From NCBI GenBank assembly GCA_019096155.1, contig JAHCVI010000003.1, positions 4,526,001-4,590,000 of the forward strand: 64,000 nucleotides of DNA. Direction: 5' to 3'. Position 1 is the first letter of the stretch; each line of letters opens with the position of its first letter. Source of the stretch: Staphylotrichum longicolle (lineage: Eukaryota > Ascomycota > Sordariomycetes > Sordariales > Chaetomiaceae). The notes below the pieces were generated by a model, which saw nothing but the letters and a program-made list of their open reading frames with translations, was not told where the DNA came from and ran no database searches. Of this stretch, positions 24,059 to 34,789 are shown piece after piece. The position numbers were made by a program, and so were the translations under genes.

Positions 24059-26057
24059 TCATTCTGTTTCCTGATCAGACTCGGAGCCCTCTCCTGAACT
24101 GACGAGAACCCATGCGTTATCAAAACTTGAGAAGTGCTGCTTTGTGTCGTTTCTGCAAAAATGTCAATCAGCGCCAAAGAAGTCAGAGGAAGAAGACTCA
24201 CATTTCCAACGCACCCTCCTCCTCTGCGTCAGTGACGCTCTCCGAGTTCTGAACCTCGGTGTTCTCCTCCTCCTCCTCCACTACCTCCTCCTCCTCCTCA
24301 CTACTCGTGTAGTCCGAGTCCTCATGGACACTCCATCTCTTGATCTCGCGAAACCAACTCTCCCGAGGCTCCCCCTTCTTCTCCACAACCGTGACCCTCT
24401 CCTCAGCAACAAGCAACTCCCACAACCCCGCGCTCGTCTCCCAGCCCCCTTCCTCGTAATACCTTTCCTCGTCACGCTCTTCCCCGTCACTCCCTTCCTC
24501 AGCACCCCCTCCCCCCCTCACCGCCTCAACCTTGAGGTACAGCGCCGCGTACTCCCCTACCGAAGACGACGTCGCCAACATCTCCCAGATCGCCTCCAGA
24601 TAGGGGACCAACCCCACCGCGCCCGGCTGGACCAGCTGCTGCCGCTCGTCGAGATCCAGCAGCCTGTCGCGCATCCACATGGCGTGCTGCCAGGTCAGGT
24701 TCGGCCGCCAGGTCAGCGGCAGGGCCGTCTCATCTGCTCCTCCGTCCGCGTGATCTAGCTCGTATTCGGGCGCGAACCACGACCAGACTGTTCTGCGCCC
24801 TGCCGGCGCGGGGCGGACCAGCCCGGCGTGGAACTCGGCCGCCGCTTCGGGATCAGTGCCTCCGGGGTGCTGGGCAATGAGCAGAGGGAGGTTGGAGAGG
24901 AGGAAGGCGCGGAGGGTGTGGATGAAGGTGAGCGCGGCGACGTTGATGGCCGTGGGGATGGTTGAGGCGGGGTGGCCGGTGACGGTGGCTTCGAAGCGGG
25001 CTCGGTCGATGAGGATGCGGAGGATGGTGCGCATGGAGGCGGCGTGGTATTGGGTTAGGTTGTGCCATTTGACGATTGCGAGGTTGGAAGGGGTGTCGGT
25101 TTTGTCGGTTTGGTTGGCGTTGTTGGGGGCATAGCCTGGCGAAGGGGAGTTTATCCGCGGGAATGGGTGGGAGACGGCGGCAGCAAATGTGTTGGGGATG
25201 TTTTCTGATGTCTCTGCCAAGGCACGGGGGTACATGTATGCGCCGCGGCGGACAAGCAGGTCGACGACCGGGAGATGCAGAACCGATGCCGCTGCCGAGA
25301 GAGCTGTGGCGCTGACGCCACGCTTCCATGCCGAGGGGACGACCGCGCTGAGCCTGGCCGTGGGGATGCGCTGTATAAACGCCTCCAGAAGGGCCGGCTG
25401 CATGTACTTGACGCTGCACTGCGCGACAAGCGTGGGGAGGTAGTCGGTGTCTCGGGGGAGACGGCGCGCGAGCCAGCTCACGGCGGACGGGCTGCGGACC
25501 TGTCGGAGGAGGGCCAGGTACAGAGCCTTGGGTGAGGGAAAGAAGCCTTCCTTGTCGTTGTCGAGGAGCTGAATAAGACACTCGAGCCGTCCCTCTTCCT
25601 GAGCGACGAGCTTTGCCGTCTGGTACAGCCACATGCGGTTGTAGTTGAACGGCCTCGCCGGGTTATCCACCCATTTCAGCAGAAAGTCGAAGCAATGGTT
25701 TGCTCCCTTGTTGATGCACAGACCCAAAAGAAGTTGGATGCCGCGGCCGTTGTTGGCATGGAACACCCGACCGATGGGGGATGTCGTGTCTGTGTCAAAC
25801 TCGCCCAGCTCCAGCGCCTTGGCTAGCTTCTCCGGCAGATCAGCATTGATGGCTGTCCAAAGCGGGCTTCGCCGGTCTTTGAAAAATGTGAGGTTCTTGA
25901 TTTTGAAGCGCCTTTTTTCCTGGTAGAGCAGCCGGAAGATGGTCTTGTTGGTGAGCGACAGCTCCTTCACGGCCTTGCGAGGCAACGCTCGCGATTCAAC
26001 GAGCACGCGAATCACTTCCGGGCGCTCAATTGCGGGTGTGTGACTCCTCCTCGGCAT
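24059..26057 (-). CDS. Hypothetical protein with ankyrin-like helical repeats and acidic tail
   Basis: Exon 1 runs 26057-24202 and a second exon 24152-24059 can be added. The intron 24201-24153 (49 nt) starts with a perfect GTGAGT, ends TTTTTGCAG, and keeps phase. The product is 649 residues, ending in an acidic segment (SSGEGSESDQETE) instead of stopping at 24198. Residues 1-60 are basic; the middle consists of helical units resembling degenerate ankyrin repeats (for example PLWTAINADLPEKLAKALELG, then VVDLLVRRGAYM). Around residues 580-615 is a Glu-rich run. Proteins of this layout are common and uncharacterised in filamentous ascomycetes. No enzymatic motif is seen. A TATTTAA element at 26143-26149 lies about 90 bases upstream. 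Confidence 0.72.
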
Positions 26058-26142
26058 TGTGAAAGAGATGGATATGAGGTTGTTGCAATTGTGATGTTGG
26101 CTGGTTGTGAGAAGGGTTAATTAAAGGATGGGAGAGCAGAAC

Positions 26143-26149
26143 TTAAATA
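26143..26149 (-). promoter_or_regulatory. TATA-like element
   Basis: Reads TATTTAA on the - strand, about 90 bases upstream of the ATG at 26057. Position fits a core promoter for the ankyrin-like gene. Confidence 0.35.
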
Positions 26150-26526
26150 CGGTGACAGAACAGGAAATAGACTGTAAGCCTGACAAAGTTTTGTTGTGAA
26201 GAAGCTGAGAGAGAGCTTAGTTCTTTATCAGCGAACAGCTGTGAGTGTGTGCTGAGACACAATCTCTTTGAAGAACAGCTATAGCGCTGACTGTTTTATC
26301 AAGCTTTGTGCTCGGACCAGAATCCTTCCCCTTGGTTCCATTGTGCAGAACCAGAGCAAGCCAGCGCCCTTCGCCTTTCGACACAGTCACAGAAAAGGAC
26401 AAATTTAACAACTTGAGAACCTGCACTAAACACAAGAACAACAAATGATATTCCGACTTGCACCTGAATACATACAGAAAATAATACAGGATCAAAGCAT
26501 GAAAGACACTCCCAACACTACTTCCC
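26150..26526. other. Intergenic interval
   Basis: The 470-base spacer between the ankyrin-like gene and the Rds1-like gene upstream of it (both - strand) is relatively A/T-rich. It should carry the Rds1-like 3' UTR. A 92-codon frame at 26217-26495 lacks family resemblance. Confidence 0.4.
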
Positions 26527-27669
26527 TCAGTTGGGCCCTCCCTTCACGAGTGCCAACCCCAACTCCGCCGGCTGCTCCAAGACGACAGCAGGGCCGGCCA
26601 CAACCGACTCCTTGGTAGGCGCGCCAGGTTCGTCGGCAACCAACGCAACAAATACACCCTTCCTTTCTAGGGAGGCAGGGATAGTGACGTTGATTGGGCG
26701 CTCAGGAAACCCTTCGGTGTCGATGGGGACGCTGACATTGAGCACGCTGTGGAAGAAGACGGCGTAATACTGCGTGTCGTCGTCAAATACGGGTTGGTTG
26801 TCCGGCTCAGGGAAAGAGAGCGTGATCCTGGCGCCGGGCTCCACACTGTTGGCGTCGTGCGACGCCCAGAGGTCGGGGAGGAGCTGTCGAGGGTGAGGAT
26901 ACTCCGGGTTTTCGTGTGGGCAGGTTCCAGGCACCACCAGGGCGTGGGTGCTGTAGAGGATCTGGTTGGCGTACGGAAACACGGTATCAGCCGGGCCCGC
27001 AAACGGGTCGACCTTCCAGATGTCCATCAAGGCCCAGACCTCATGCCGGGCCTCGGTTTGGGAAATGGCAGCCATGGCACCCTGGTTCCAGGGTATTTTG
27101 GCTTCCTGAACGAGGCCCGTAAGAAAAGCCATGCTCGAGATCTCCATGACTGTCATGAAACCGAGGTACCCACGAGGGCTGTCTAGAGGGAACTTGTATT
27201 TGCAGGCACCCGGCTTGATGGAGGTCGGCGAGATTTGGTTTTGGAAGATGCGGAGATGGCCGGCCTCGTTGTTGCGGATCTCCATCAAACGGCGACGCGT
27301 GTACGTGGGGAAACCAGCCTTGACGAAGTCCTCGTCGGTAAAGCGTTCAACGCCTTGTTGGTAAAACTCAAAGATGATCCACTCAGCCGACAGCAGATTC
27401 TGCCATGTTGCGTCGTCCTCAGCCGGGGGTCCTTCTTCGGTCGGGAACACAGGATCTGAGATGTTTCCGGGAAAGGGGCGCTCAATGCCCCAGTAGCTGC
27501 TGTAGTGGTCCGACAAGCCGGGGATGGGGCCGTAGGTTGGGTCAGCCAGCTTCTGCGCCTCGCCGGAGTAGTAGGTGAGCACTCGGGACACTGGAGCGGC
27601 CACGGCGCTGATGGCGAAGTGGTTCCACAACCACATGACGGCAGCGCCGAGAGCGCGCAATCTCGACAT
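26527..27669 (-). CDS. Rds1-like ferritin-fold secreted protein
   Basis: Resembles the fungal Rds1 stress-response family, which carries a ferritin-like four-helix domain. I place the start at 27669 because the next residues (about 1-25) form a hydrophobic signal-type segment ending in VAAPVSR; the open frame continues 58 codons upstream to 27843 without such a feature. Following it are LTYYSGEAQKLADPTYG, the EWIIFEFYQQGVERF helix and the EIRNNEAGHLRIF helix with an E-x2-H pair. Another helix holds QTEARHEVW, again Glu and His. These could ligate metal as in ferritin-like folds, but iron binding is not shown by sequence alone. The C-terminal 120 residues form a separate beta-rich part. The protein is 380 residues long from this start. 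S. pombe Rds1 is known to respond to nutrients and stress; the role here is unknown. Confidence 0.75.
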   Translation of the reverse strand: MSRLRALGAAVMWLWNHFAISAVAAPVSRVLTYYSGEAQKLADPTYGPIPGLSDHYSSYWGIERPFPGNISDPVFPTEEGPPAEDDATWQNLLSAEWIIFEFYQQGVERFTDEDFVKAGFPTYTRRRLMEIRNNEAGHLRIFQNQISPTSIKPGACKYKFPLDSPRGYLGFMTVMEISSMAFLTGLVQEAKIPWNQGAMAAISQTEARHEVWALMDIWKVDPFAGPADTVFPYANQILYSTHALVVPGTCPHENPEYPHPRQLLPDLWASHDANSVEPGARITLSFPEPDNQPVFDDDTQYYAVFFHSVLNVSVPIDTEGFPERPINVTIPASLERKGVFVALVADEPGAPTKESVVAGPAVVLEQPAELGLALVKGGPN

Positions 27670-27843
27670 GGCGAGGAAGATTGACCCAATAAAGGGAGGG
27701 CGTTGGTGAGGGGAGGTGTTGGTGGTTTCGCTGTTGTACGCTGCGGTCATTGCTAGGGATGCTCGGTAGTAACCGGTGACGCTGGCGTTGGGTTGCGAAT
27801 GAAGTAGGACTGGAGCAACTTTGGGGATCTCAGGCCGGGACAA

Positions 27844-29065
27844 CGCCTAAGACTGGACGCTGTGCAGATCAACGGCGACATCGTCGAGGCCTGGGAAGGC
27901 AGCACCAGCGTTGTCAATGGCCACTGCCAGTGGCGATGAGGAGAAGGCCATCGCTGCCTCTTCTCAGGGTTTCAAGGCATATCAAAACCAGGCAAGCAGG
28001 ACCGACGCAAGATCGAGCTTGCAAAGGAAGTGCCGTTGTTCTGGCCCACAAGAGCAATCAATGTTGCATGCCTCCAGAATCACCTGTTGTGTCGTTGTTC
28101 AAGTCTCGGTGAGGCTGAACAGGCCTGCGGCGGGCACAGTGGAAGCGCAGCCAATTCAGCTCGATGGCAAACTGCTGTACTGTTTGTGTTTTGGCTGCTA
28201 CACTGCTGCCTGAAAGAACAAGGCCCAGCATTGACTTGGAGCCTAGGCCCATCATTCATCTTGGAAGGCTCAACTGCGAGGTCGGCGGAAGTGCAACCTC
28301 AAGTACAACAGTCCCACCTCAGTGCGAGAAGGTGCGCTGGACCCTGAAGCTGACCGCTCTTGAGCAGCTCGTGGAAAGACCCCCCCGGCGGGCACTCAGT
28401 GACTCCAGTTTGCTTGAGGTAGCACCCGAAAGTGTCTGCTCTGGCCCCTTCTCTTGTCCAACAGGACATGGCGCGTTATAAACAAGCAAGCGCGTTCTTC
28501 GCGTGCACCCCATTAGATCTTGCAGAGAGACAGAGCTCCAGATCCAGATGCAGTTGACCAGGAAACTGCCTGGGAAACCGATCCCACCGGACTCTCAGAT
28601 TTGTGAGACCAGCGAATGTGCCATCTGTCTTGAATGTGCTTCCAGTCATGCAGGTCTCGACTGAGCATGCCGAGAACTTGATTGCACTGTATCTTCGTCC
28701 CCATTGCGTTCTCCTCTGGATTCCAGGCCCCACGAAATCTGTGATGGTCGCCGCAACTGACCACTCAGCCCGGATCTGGACACCCTCGACTACCCAGAAA
28801 CGCTGTTTCTATTCCATCTTCTGACTTCCACTCCCGCGCGTGTAGGAGATGTCATTTCCTGTCGGACTCGAGCCATGCATGCAGCCCGCGGACTGCAGTC
28901 TGCATACTCGCCATCTGCAGCTGCTCGTGGTGCTGACTTTTCCGCCATCACTTCCGTCACTTAGGTTCTCAAAATGTGAGAAACCGGCTTCGACTTCGCG
29001 CCCGCGTTGTTATTCCTACTCTGTATGATGCATCTGATTCGAATCAGCGCGGTCTCTCGGATGGG
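27844..29065. other. Divergent intergenic interval between the Rds1-like gene and the P450
   Basis: About 1.2 kb upstream of both genes, so it should contain both promoters. Overlapping short frames (for example 27911-28213, 28164-28481, 28476-28733) give no family match. No mobile element seen. Confidence 0.4.
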
Positions 29066-29072
29066 TATAAAT
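29066..29072 (+). promoter_or_regulatory. TATA box of the P450 gene
   Basis: TATAAAT lies about 210 bases upstream of the P450 ATG. The intervening leader is C/A/T-rich with CACA and CTTA runs near 29160-29250, typical of a fungal 5' UTR. Confidence 0.5.
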
Positions 29073-29275
29073 GCAATTCCACCCCCGGATCTGGGCTTCC
29101 ATTTCTTTCGACTCTCTGGCAGTTCTTGTGATAACTATTACAGCTATCTGGCTCGACTCAACCAAGCACATTCACTCCTTACTTACACTCCTTACTAGAC
29201 ACACTCGCTTACCACTTACACACACGCACTACATACACCTTACACAGTACAGTCATTGCACATACAACCGTCAAG

Positions 29276-30982
29276 ATGTTCTTCACAGCCGTCTTGACTC
29301 TCATTTTCATTTTTGTCATCCTCCACATTTATTTCCCATGGCGCGCCAAGCAGGCCGAGAAGGAGCGGATCGCGAGTGAGGCTGCTCGCCGGGGCTGTCT
29401 CCCCGCCCCGACCATGTCCAAGAACGGCTTCTTGGGATTCGGCCGTCTGATCGAGGGTCTCAGGGCCACCCGCGAGGGCAGGGGCCCTCACTATGTCATT
29501 GAAGCCATCGACTCCGAGATGGGCAAGGACGTTGACACTGTCCTCGTTCCCATCTTTGACTACAACCTCGTCGTGTCTCGGGACCCAGATGTCATCCGCC
29601 ACGTCCTCAGCAACACCCTGACCGATTGGGACATCAGCGAGCACCGCTCCGAGAGCTGGAACCCCCTGGTTGGCCATGGCATCTTTACTGCTCGCGGCGA
29701 GCACTGGAAGCACTCTCGCGCGCTCGTCCGCCCCCAGTTTGCCTTGGACCAGATCAACGATCTGTTCATGTTCGAGCGCCACGTCGAGCAGCTCTTTGTG
29801 GCCATTGACCGCCACCGGGACACTGGAGCACGCTGGACCCAGTCCTTTGACCTCCAGCCTTACCTGTACAACCTGACCCTCGACATCGTCACCGAGATGC
29901 TTTTTGGATACTCCGTGCACTCTCAGAACCCGTCGGAGCGCGTCGAGCTCCCCGAGATTCCCGGCTTCAAGACCCCTGACCGCGCCAACATCGGCAAGCA
30001 CATGGACGCCGGCAAGGCTTGGATCGAGACTCGCGGCGCGCTCTGGAAGTACCGCTGGCTGCTCCCCTGCGGCGAGTTCTACAAACACTGCACCGCCATC
30101 CACGAGTACGCCCAGTGGTTCGTGCAGCTGCGCCTCCTCCGCGGCGACAAGTACCTCGACGGCTTGCAGCAGCACGACAGCGACACGTCCAACAGCGAGC
30201 GCTACTGCCTCCTCAACGAGCTCGCCAAGCTCACCCAGGACCCGACCGAGCTGCGCAGCCAGCCGCTCAACGTGCTCACCGCCGGCCGCGACACCACCGC
30301 CGCCCTCATCGGCTGGATGTTCTACTTCCTCGCGCGCCACCCCCGCATCTTCCGCAAGCTGCGCCGCGAGGTCCTCAACGTCTTCGGCCCGTTCCTCCCC
30401 TCGTGCCCGACCGGCATCTCCTTCCGCCCGCTGCGCGACAACATGCCCTACATGACGGCCGTCATCAACGAGACGCTGCGCGTGGCGCCCGTCGTGCCGC
30501 TCAATGAGCGCGTCGCCCTGCGCGACACCGTCCTGCCCACCGGCGGCGGCCCCAACCGCGACCACCCCGTCTTCGTCCCCAAGGGTACCCAGATCCTGAT
30601 CCCCACCTACGCCCTCGGCATGCGCCCGCAGAGCTGGGGCCCGGACTACGCCCGCTTCCGGCCCGAGCGGTGGACCAACGGCCCGCGTGATGTTGGCTTT
30701 GCGTACATTCCCTTCGGTGGTGGCTCGCGCCAGTGCTTGGGTCGTAAGTTCTTTTCTTTCTCTTCTTTTCGTCTAGGGTGATAGCCGATGCTGACGATGA
30801 TTACAGAGCAACTCACCCGCATCAAGGCCGCCTACGTCACTGTCAGACTGCTCCAGCGCTTCGACCGCGTCCTCAACGCCGAGGAGCCCAGGAACGCGCC
30901 GATGAAGTTCCACCACACGATTGAGAACCGCAGTGAGAGTGGTGTCCAGGTCCGCCTGCGCGCCGCCCCCTGGAGCATCTAA
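29276..30982 (+). CDS. Cytochrome P450, CYP52-type (alkane/fatty-acid hydroxylase clan)
   Basis: A haem monooxygenase of 547 residues, anchored in the ER by an N-terminal membrane helix (FFTAVLTLIFIFVILHIYF). Exons are 29276-30743 and 30807-30982. The 63-nt intron has a perfect GTAAGT donor and a GCTGAC branch, and splits the haem loop; joining rebuilds CLGQQLTRIKAAYV. Visible motifs are GIFTARGEHWKHSRALVRPQF (C-helix, CYP52-like), AGRDTTAALIGW (I-helix, oxygen activation), ETLR (ExxR), FRPERW, and FGGGSRQCLG with the haem-ligand cysteine. CYP52 enzymes hydroxylate the terminal carbon of alkanes and fatty acids; this substrate is an inference from family resemblance. A 441-codon frame on the opposite strand is a GC-content shadow. 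Confidence 0.92.
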
Positions 30983-31630
30983 TTAGGGCAAGGGGGGTTT
31001 GTTGTGTTGGTGGGTGTGGTCAACACTCACGTCTCAGGGGCAACGTCAGCTGTCAAAGGGGCTGGCGGGGGACAGTTGGTGGATGGCGAGGGGATTGTTG
31101 TCCCTGCTTGAAGGCGGTGGTCTTGCATGCTTTGTCCCATTCTTCGTGTCGTTTCTCTGGATTGTCGCTTTTTTGTGGTCGAATCACCGGGCAGGGACTG
31201 GGAGTGGAGGACTTAATGGCTGGACGTGGGGGCGCAAGTCCCGGGTATGATAGGGGTTGTCGGCGACTCTGTGCTTGTCTTGCCTGGATTGGCAGCTTAT
31301 CTAGCCATGGATGTACTTAGATAGTAATTGATAATGCGTACATTGCGGGTGGCAGCCCTTCAGAGACGTGATGTGGTGGCTTGAGGCGTTCACGAAACGA
31401 GGTTGGCGTTGATGGGGTGCTCTCACGTCAAGACCCCGCACCATTACACAAGTTGCCGAGTTGATTTCCGGGTCCGAGGGCGGAGTCAGCACCGGCTGAT
31501 GCCGGAGTTAAGGAACTTCAAACTCTAAAGCACCACTTAATAAGCTCCAGTATGCCGTGACTACAAATGACCTATTCCGAACGCGTTGACAACTTGATCA
31601 CATCACAGCACAGCACATAACCAGCCAACA
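30983..31630. other. Intergenic interval
   Basis: A 648-base spacer between two same-strand genes. The first 250 bases are G/T-rich (3' UTR of the P450). The last 100 bases are C/A-rich leader sequence of the dehydrogenase. No RNA or repeat is evident. Confidence 0.4.
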
Positions 31631-32926
31631 ATGCTAGTCAAAACGGGCACGAACAAGACCCTCAAGGGGCACAAGCTCCTGCTCATCACCCCCTGGGCCG
31701 AGCCTGCGGGATTCCGGGAGAAGCTGGCCGCCGCGTTCCCGGACCTGGAGTTTGTTGCCCACGTGCAGGACTGGACGTCGACGCCCCTGCCGGCGATGGA
31801 GATAACGCCCGAGACTTGGAAAGACGTGACCATCTTGTTGACGTTCAGCACGCTGCCAAAACCGGAAGAGGCCCCCAAGTTGCAGCTCGTGCAGCTGATG
31901 AGCGCAGGGGCAAATCATGTTGTCGACGTGCCCATCTACAAGGACACCGATGTGGCCTTTTGCACCGCTAATGGCGTGCACGGGTGAGCTTCGTCGTTGA
32001 GCTCAAGGCTATGGAATGGCAAGCTGACACTCCTCCTCGTGCAGCCCTCAAATATCCGAGTGGATCATCAGCACCTACCTGGCCTTTGAACATCGCCGTA
32101 CGGTTCTTCCCCAGCTCCACCGTCCAGACTCACTCGGCTAACTCCATCATCCAGTCCCAAAGTACCTCGAACTCCAAAATGAGGCCCGCTGGGAGCGGGG
32201 CAAGATGCTGACCATCGAAGACGCCGTCAGCAAAACAATGTCAGCAACAACCCCGCCCCCTAACCCCCCCCTACACACACCCCACAGAAACTAAACCCCC
32301 CACCCAGCGGCATCCTGGGCTACGGCTCCATCGGCCGGCAAACCGCCCGCGTCGCCTCCGCCATGGGCATGACGGTGCACGCCTACACCCTCCACCCGCG
32401 CCCGGACCCCGCCTCCCGGCGCGACCACGGCTGGACGCCGCCGGGCCTAGGCGACCCGGACGGCAGCATCCCCTCCAAATGGTTCTCGGGCGGCTCCACA
32501 GCCGACCTGCACGCCTTCCTCGCCTCCGGGCTCGACCTGCTCGTCATCGCCACGCCGCTGACCAACCAGACCCAACACCTGCTCGGCAAGGCCGAGTTCG
32601 ACGTCCTGGCCGCCGCCGGCGGCGGCGGCAAGGGGCGCACCTTCATCTCAAACATCGCGCGCGGGCCGGTGATCAACACGGACGACCTGCTCGAGGCCCT
32701 CGAGGGGGAGCGGGTCCGCGGCGCGGCGCTCGACGTGACGGACCCGGAGCCGCTGCCGGACGGGCACGCGCTGTGGCGGGCCAAGAACGTCATCATCACG
32801 CCGCATGTGTCGGGGGCGTCGACGCGGTACTTTGAGAGGGTGCTGGGGATCTTGGAGGAGAATCTGAGGCGGGTGGCCGAGGGGGAGGGGCTGGTGAATC
32901 GCGTGGATAAGGAGAGGGGGTATTAG
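31631..32926 (+). CDS. D-isomer-specific 2-hydroxyacid dehydrogenase
   Basis: An NAD(P)-dependent oxidoreductase that interconverts 2-oxo and D-2-hydroxy acids (hydroxypyruvate/glyoxylate reductase superfamily). Four exons give 369 residues: 31631-31983, 32045-32097, 32155-32239 and 32308-32926, with introns of 61, 57 and 68 nt. The third intron has an unusual GTCAGC donor, but the join restores IEDAVSKTIGILGYGSIGRQ. The Rossmann motif is GYGSIG. Catalytic-domain signatures are NIARGPVINTDDLLEAL (arginine), ALDVTDPEPLPDGHALW (glutamate) and the active-site histidine of TPHVSG. A Gly/Ala run (AAAGGGGKG) is a small local expansion. Substrate cannot be decided. Confidence 0.9.
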
Positions 32927-33125
32927 TTGGTTGGGTAGGGGTGTGTGGGGTGTGCGCAGGGACGGGGAGACGAGATGGTGGGGATGACTTCTGGAGGGGT
33001 TTGGTGCGCGAGTTGCTGGATAGATTGCAGCTCATATCCATCCGGATAATCAACCGGGTATGGCAATGAAGTTCGCGCGATGTGGTCCAATTACCGCGAT
33101 CTGCTCGTCGACTGGGCTCCCAAGT

Positions 33126-34042
33126 TTATAACATCGCCCAAACCCTTTCCGCGTAATCCTCCAGCTCTTCGATGCTCAAGACAATGTCTCCCTCCCCAGG
33201 TCCCGGGTCTCGAAGGAACAGGAGCCTGTACCCCAACACCAATGGTCCCGTGATACGGTACGATACAGGGTCGGTAGTGGTGTTCTGGGTGATGGTGATT
33301 GCCTGCCGGAGTACAGGGCGAATGGCATCGGCTAGTCGCGTCGTAGTAGCTCCAGGACGAGGAACCCGCGGTTCCTCTTCCCAGTTCTCCAAGGTCAAGG
33401 TGTCGAGGGCATAGTCGAACTTGGTAAGAAGGGCAATCTGGACCTGGTGGTCAGAGGCAGAAAACCACCATCTCATATCGTTGTGCAGCTCGCTCAGTGG
33501 CTCAGAGACTGCCGATATGATGACAAGCGTCGGCCATGCCTGTCTACCTTGACGTTCTGGGCGTGGACCGCCAGTGGAGTCGCCCTCCCCGACATCTTGT
33601 CCGTGGGCCCCGTGTTGTCCTCGGAACGTGGTTCTCCCCATTGTTTTCCAACTCTCTCTCTGACCGCTTCTGAATAGCTGGGTAGAAATGGCATCACGGA
33701 GCTCGAGATGGAGTGTTGAATATGGTTCGTATCCGATCGTGATACAGAGCACCCGGGACCTGCTATCGTAGCGGCGGAAAGTGAACAGGTACCCGAGGCG
33801 TCGTATGTCCCGCTCCCGCTCGATTTCGGTGAAGTGACCCGGAGAGACATCTAAGAAGTTGGTGGTTCTCAGAACCAAACGATGGAAAAGTTGGGGCAAC
33901 AGACTATACCTGTGACAAGAAGGAAATCGCTTTTGGTGCTAGTGATCACGTCAAAGAGGTCTTGGACATTGGTAAATGACATGCTCAGGGGTTTGTTCTC
34001 CTGTGACGACTCGACTGGCGCACTCGATGAGACTGGTGCCAT
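33126..34042 (-). CDS. Hypothetical protein, two exons
   Basis: Exon 1 is 34042-33910 and exon 2 is 33850-33126, giving 285 residues. The 59-nt intron has a GTATAG donor and a CTTAG acceptor, and the join is in phase (FLLVT then DVSPGHFTEIERERDIRRLG). The first ATG sits in CCATGGC context. The protein has a Ser-rich N-terminus, an alpha/beta-looking middle (VLCITIGYEPYSTLHLELRD), a basic Gly-rich loop, and a C-terminal part with GPLVLGYRLLFLRDPGPGEG and an acidic helix. No catalytic or binding motif is recognised, and neighbours do not suggest a role. Convergent with the dehydrogenase, 199 bases apart. Confidence 0.6.
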
Positions 34043-34789
34043 GGGGAAGAGTGTAGGGGGTGAACGTAAATGTTCTCAGAAATAAAATAAAAAAAAGGAG
34101 GAAATGAGTAAGAAAAAGCACCGGAAGAAAGAATAAGAGGCAGTCGAGCCCGCTGAAAATGAGAGCCTGGGCTGGCAGTCACAGACACCAACACACGCAA
34201 CCTTTGTGTAATCGCCCAGAGCCAGGGAGCTGCCCTGGCCTTAGTTGAGACGATGCACTCAAAAAAAACTAGCGGCCACCGTCAACACAGGATTTTTCCT
34301 CGTCAAACTCGCTGACAATTCCGGGACCTCCGTGGAGGAATGCCATCGTAGTTGACTGCTTTCCGTGCCCTTCGGTGCTCTTGTGGTGCTTTCCGCAGTC
34401 TCGATAGGTGTTGCTGCAAGTGTAGCGCTTTACCACTTACAACATGGGCCTCGATGTACCAAGGGGTACACATGGGTTTGCGGTTGTTGAAAGCTTCCAT
34501 GGATAAAAAACAAACAGGATCAGAGAAAGTTGAGCGTAGTACAGAAAATTGCCATAGCCAGAATGCTCGGCGAAAACTTTGTGTTGGGTTGTTTCCAGGC
34601 TGGATTTAATCTGATGGCAGAGGCGCCCAGAATGGAAGTTGGCAGCCTGCTCACCTGCTGTGCTGCAGTTGTGGGTCCTTCCAGGCCCCCCACGTCGTCA
34701 GTCCAAGATCGCGGGTTCCTGTTCAAGCTCCCTCCAGCTGATCCTCTCCACAGACACCACCCACAGACAAGCTCAAGCGACACCCCAAT
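34043..34789. other. Divergent intergenic interval
   Basis: About 750 bases upstream of both a - strand unknown and the + strand TRIP4-like gene. It contains two A-rich runs (around 34082-34096 and 34260-34267). The final 100 bases are C-rich leader. No distinct element is seen. Confidence 0.4.

Noticed and set aside
29240..30565. 441-codon open frame on the - strand opposite the P450
   Set aside because: Antisense shadow; composition is simple Ala/Val/Gly/Asp and the sense strand has full P450 motifs and a spliced haem loop.
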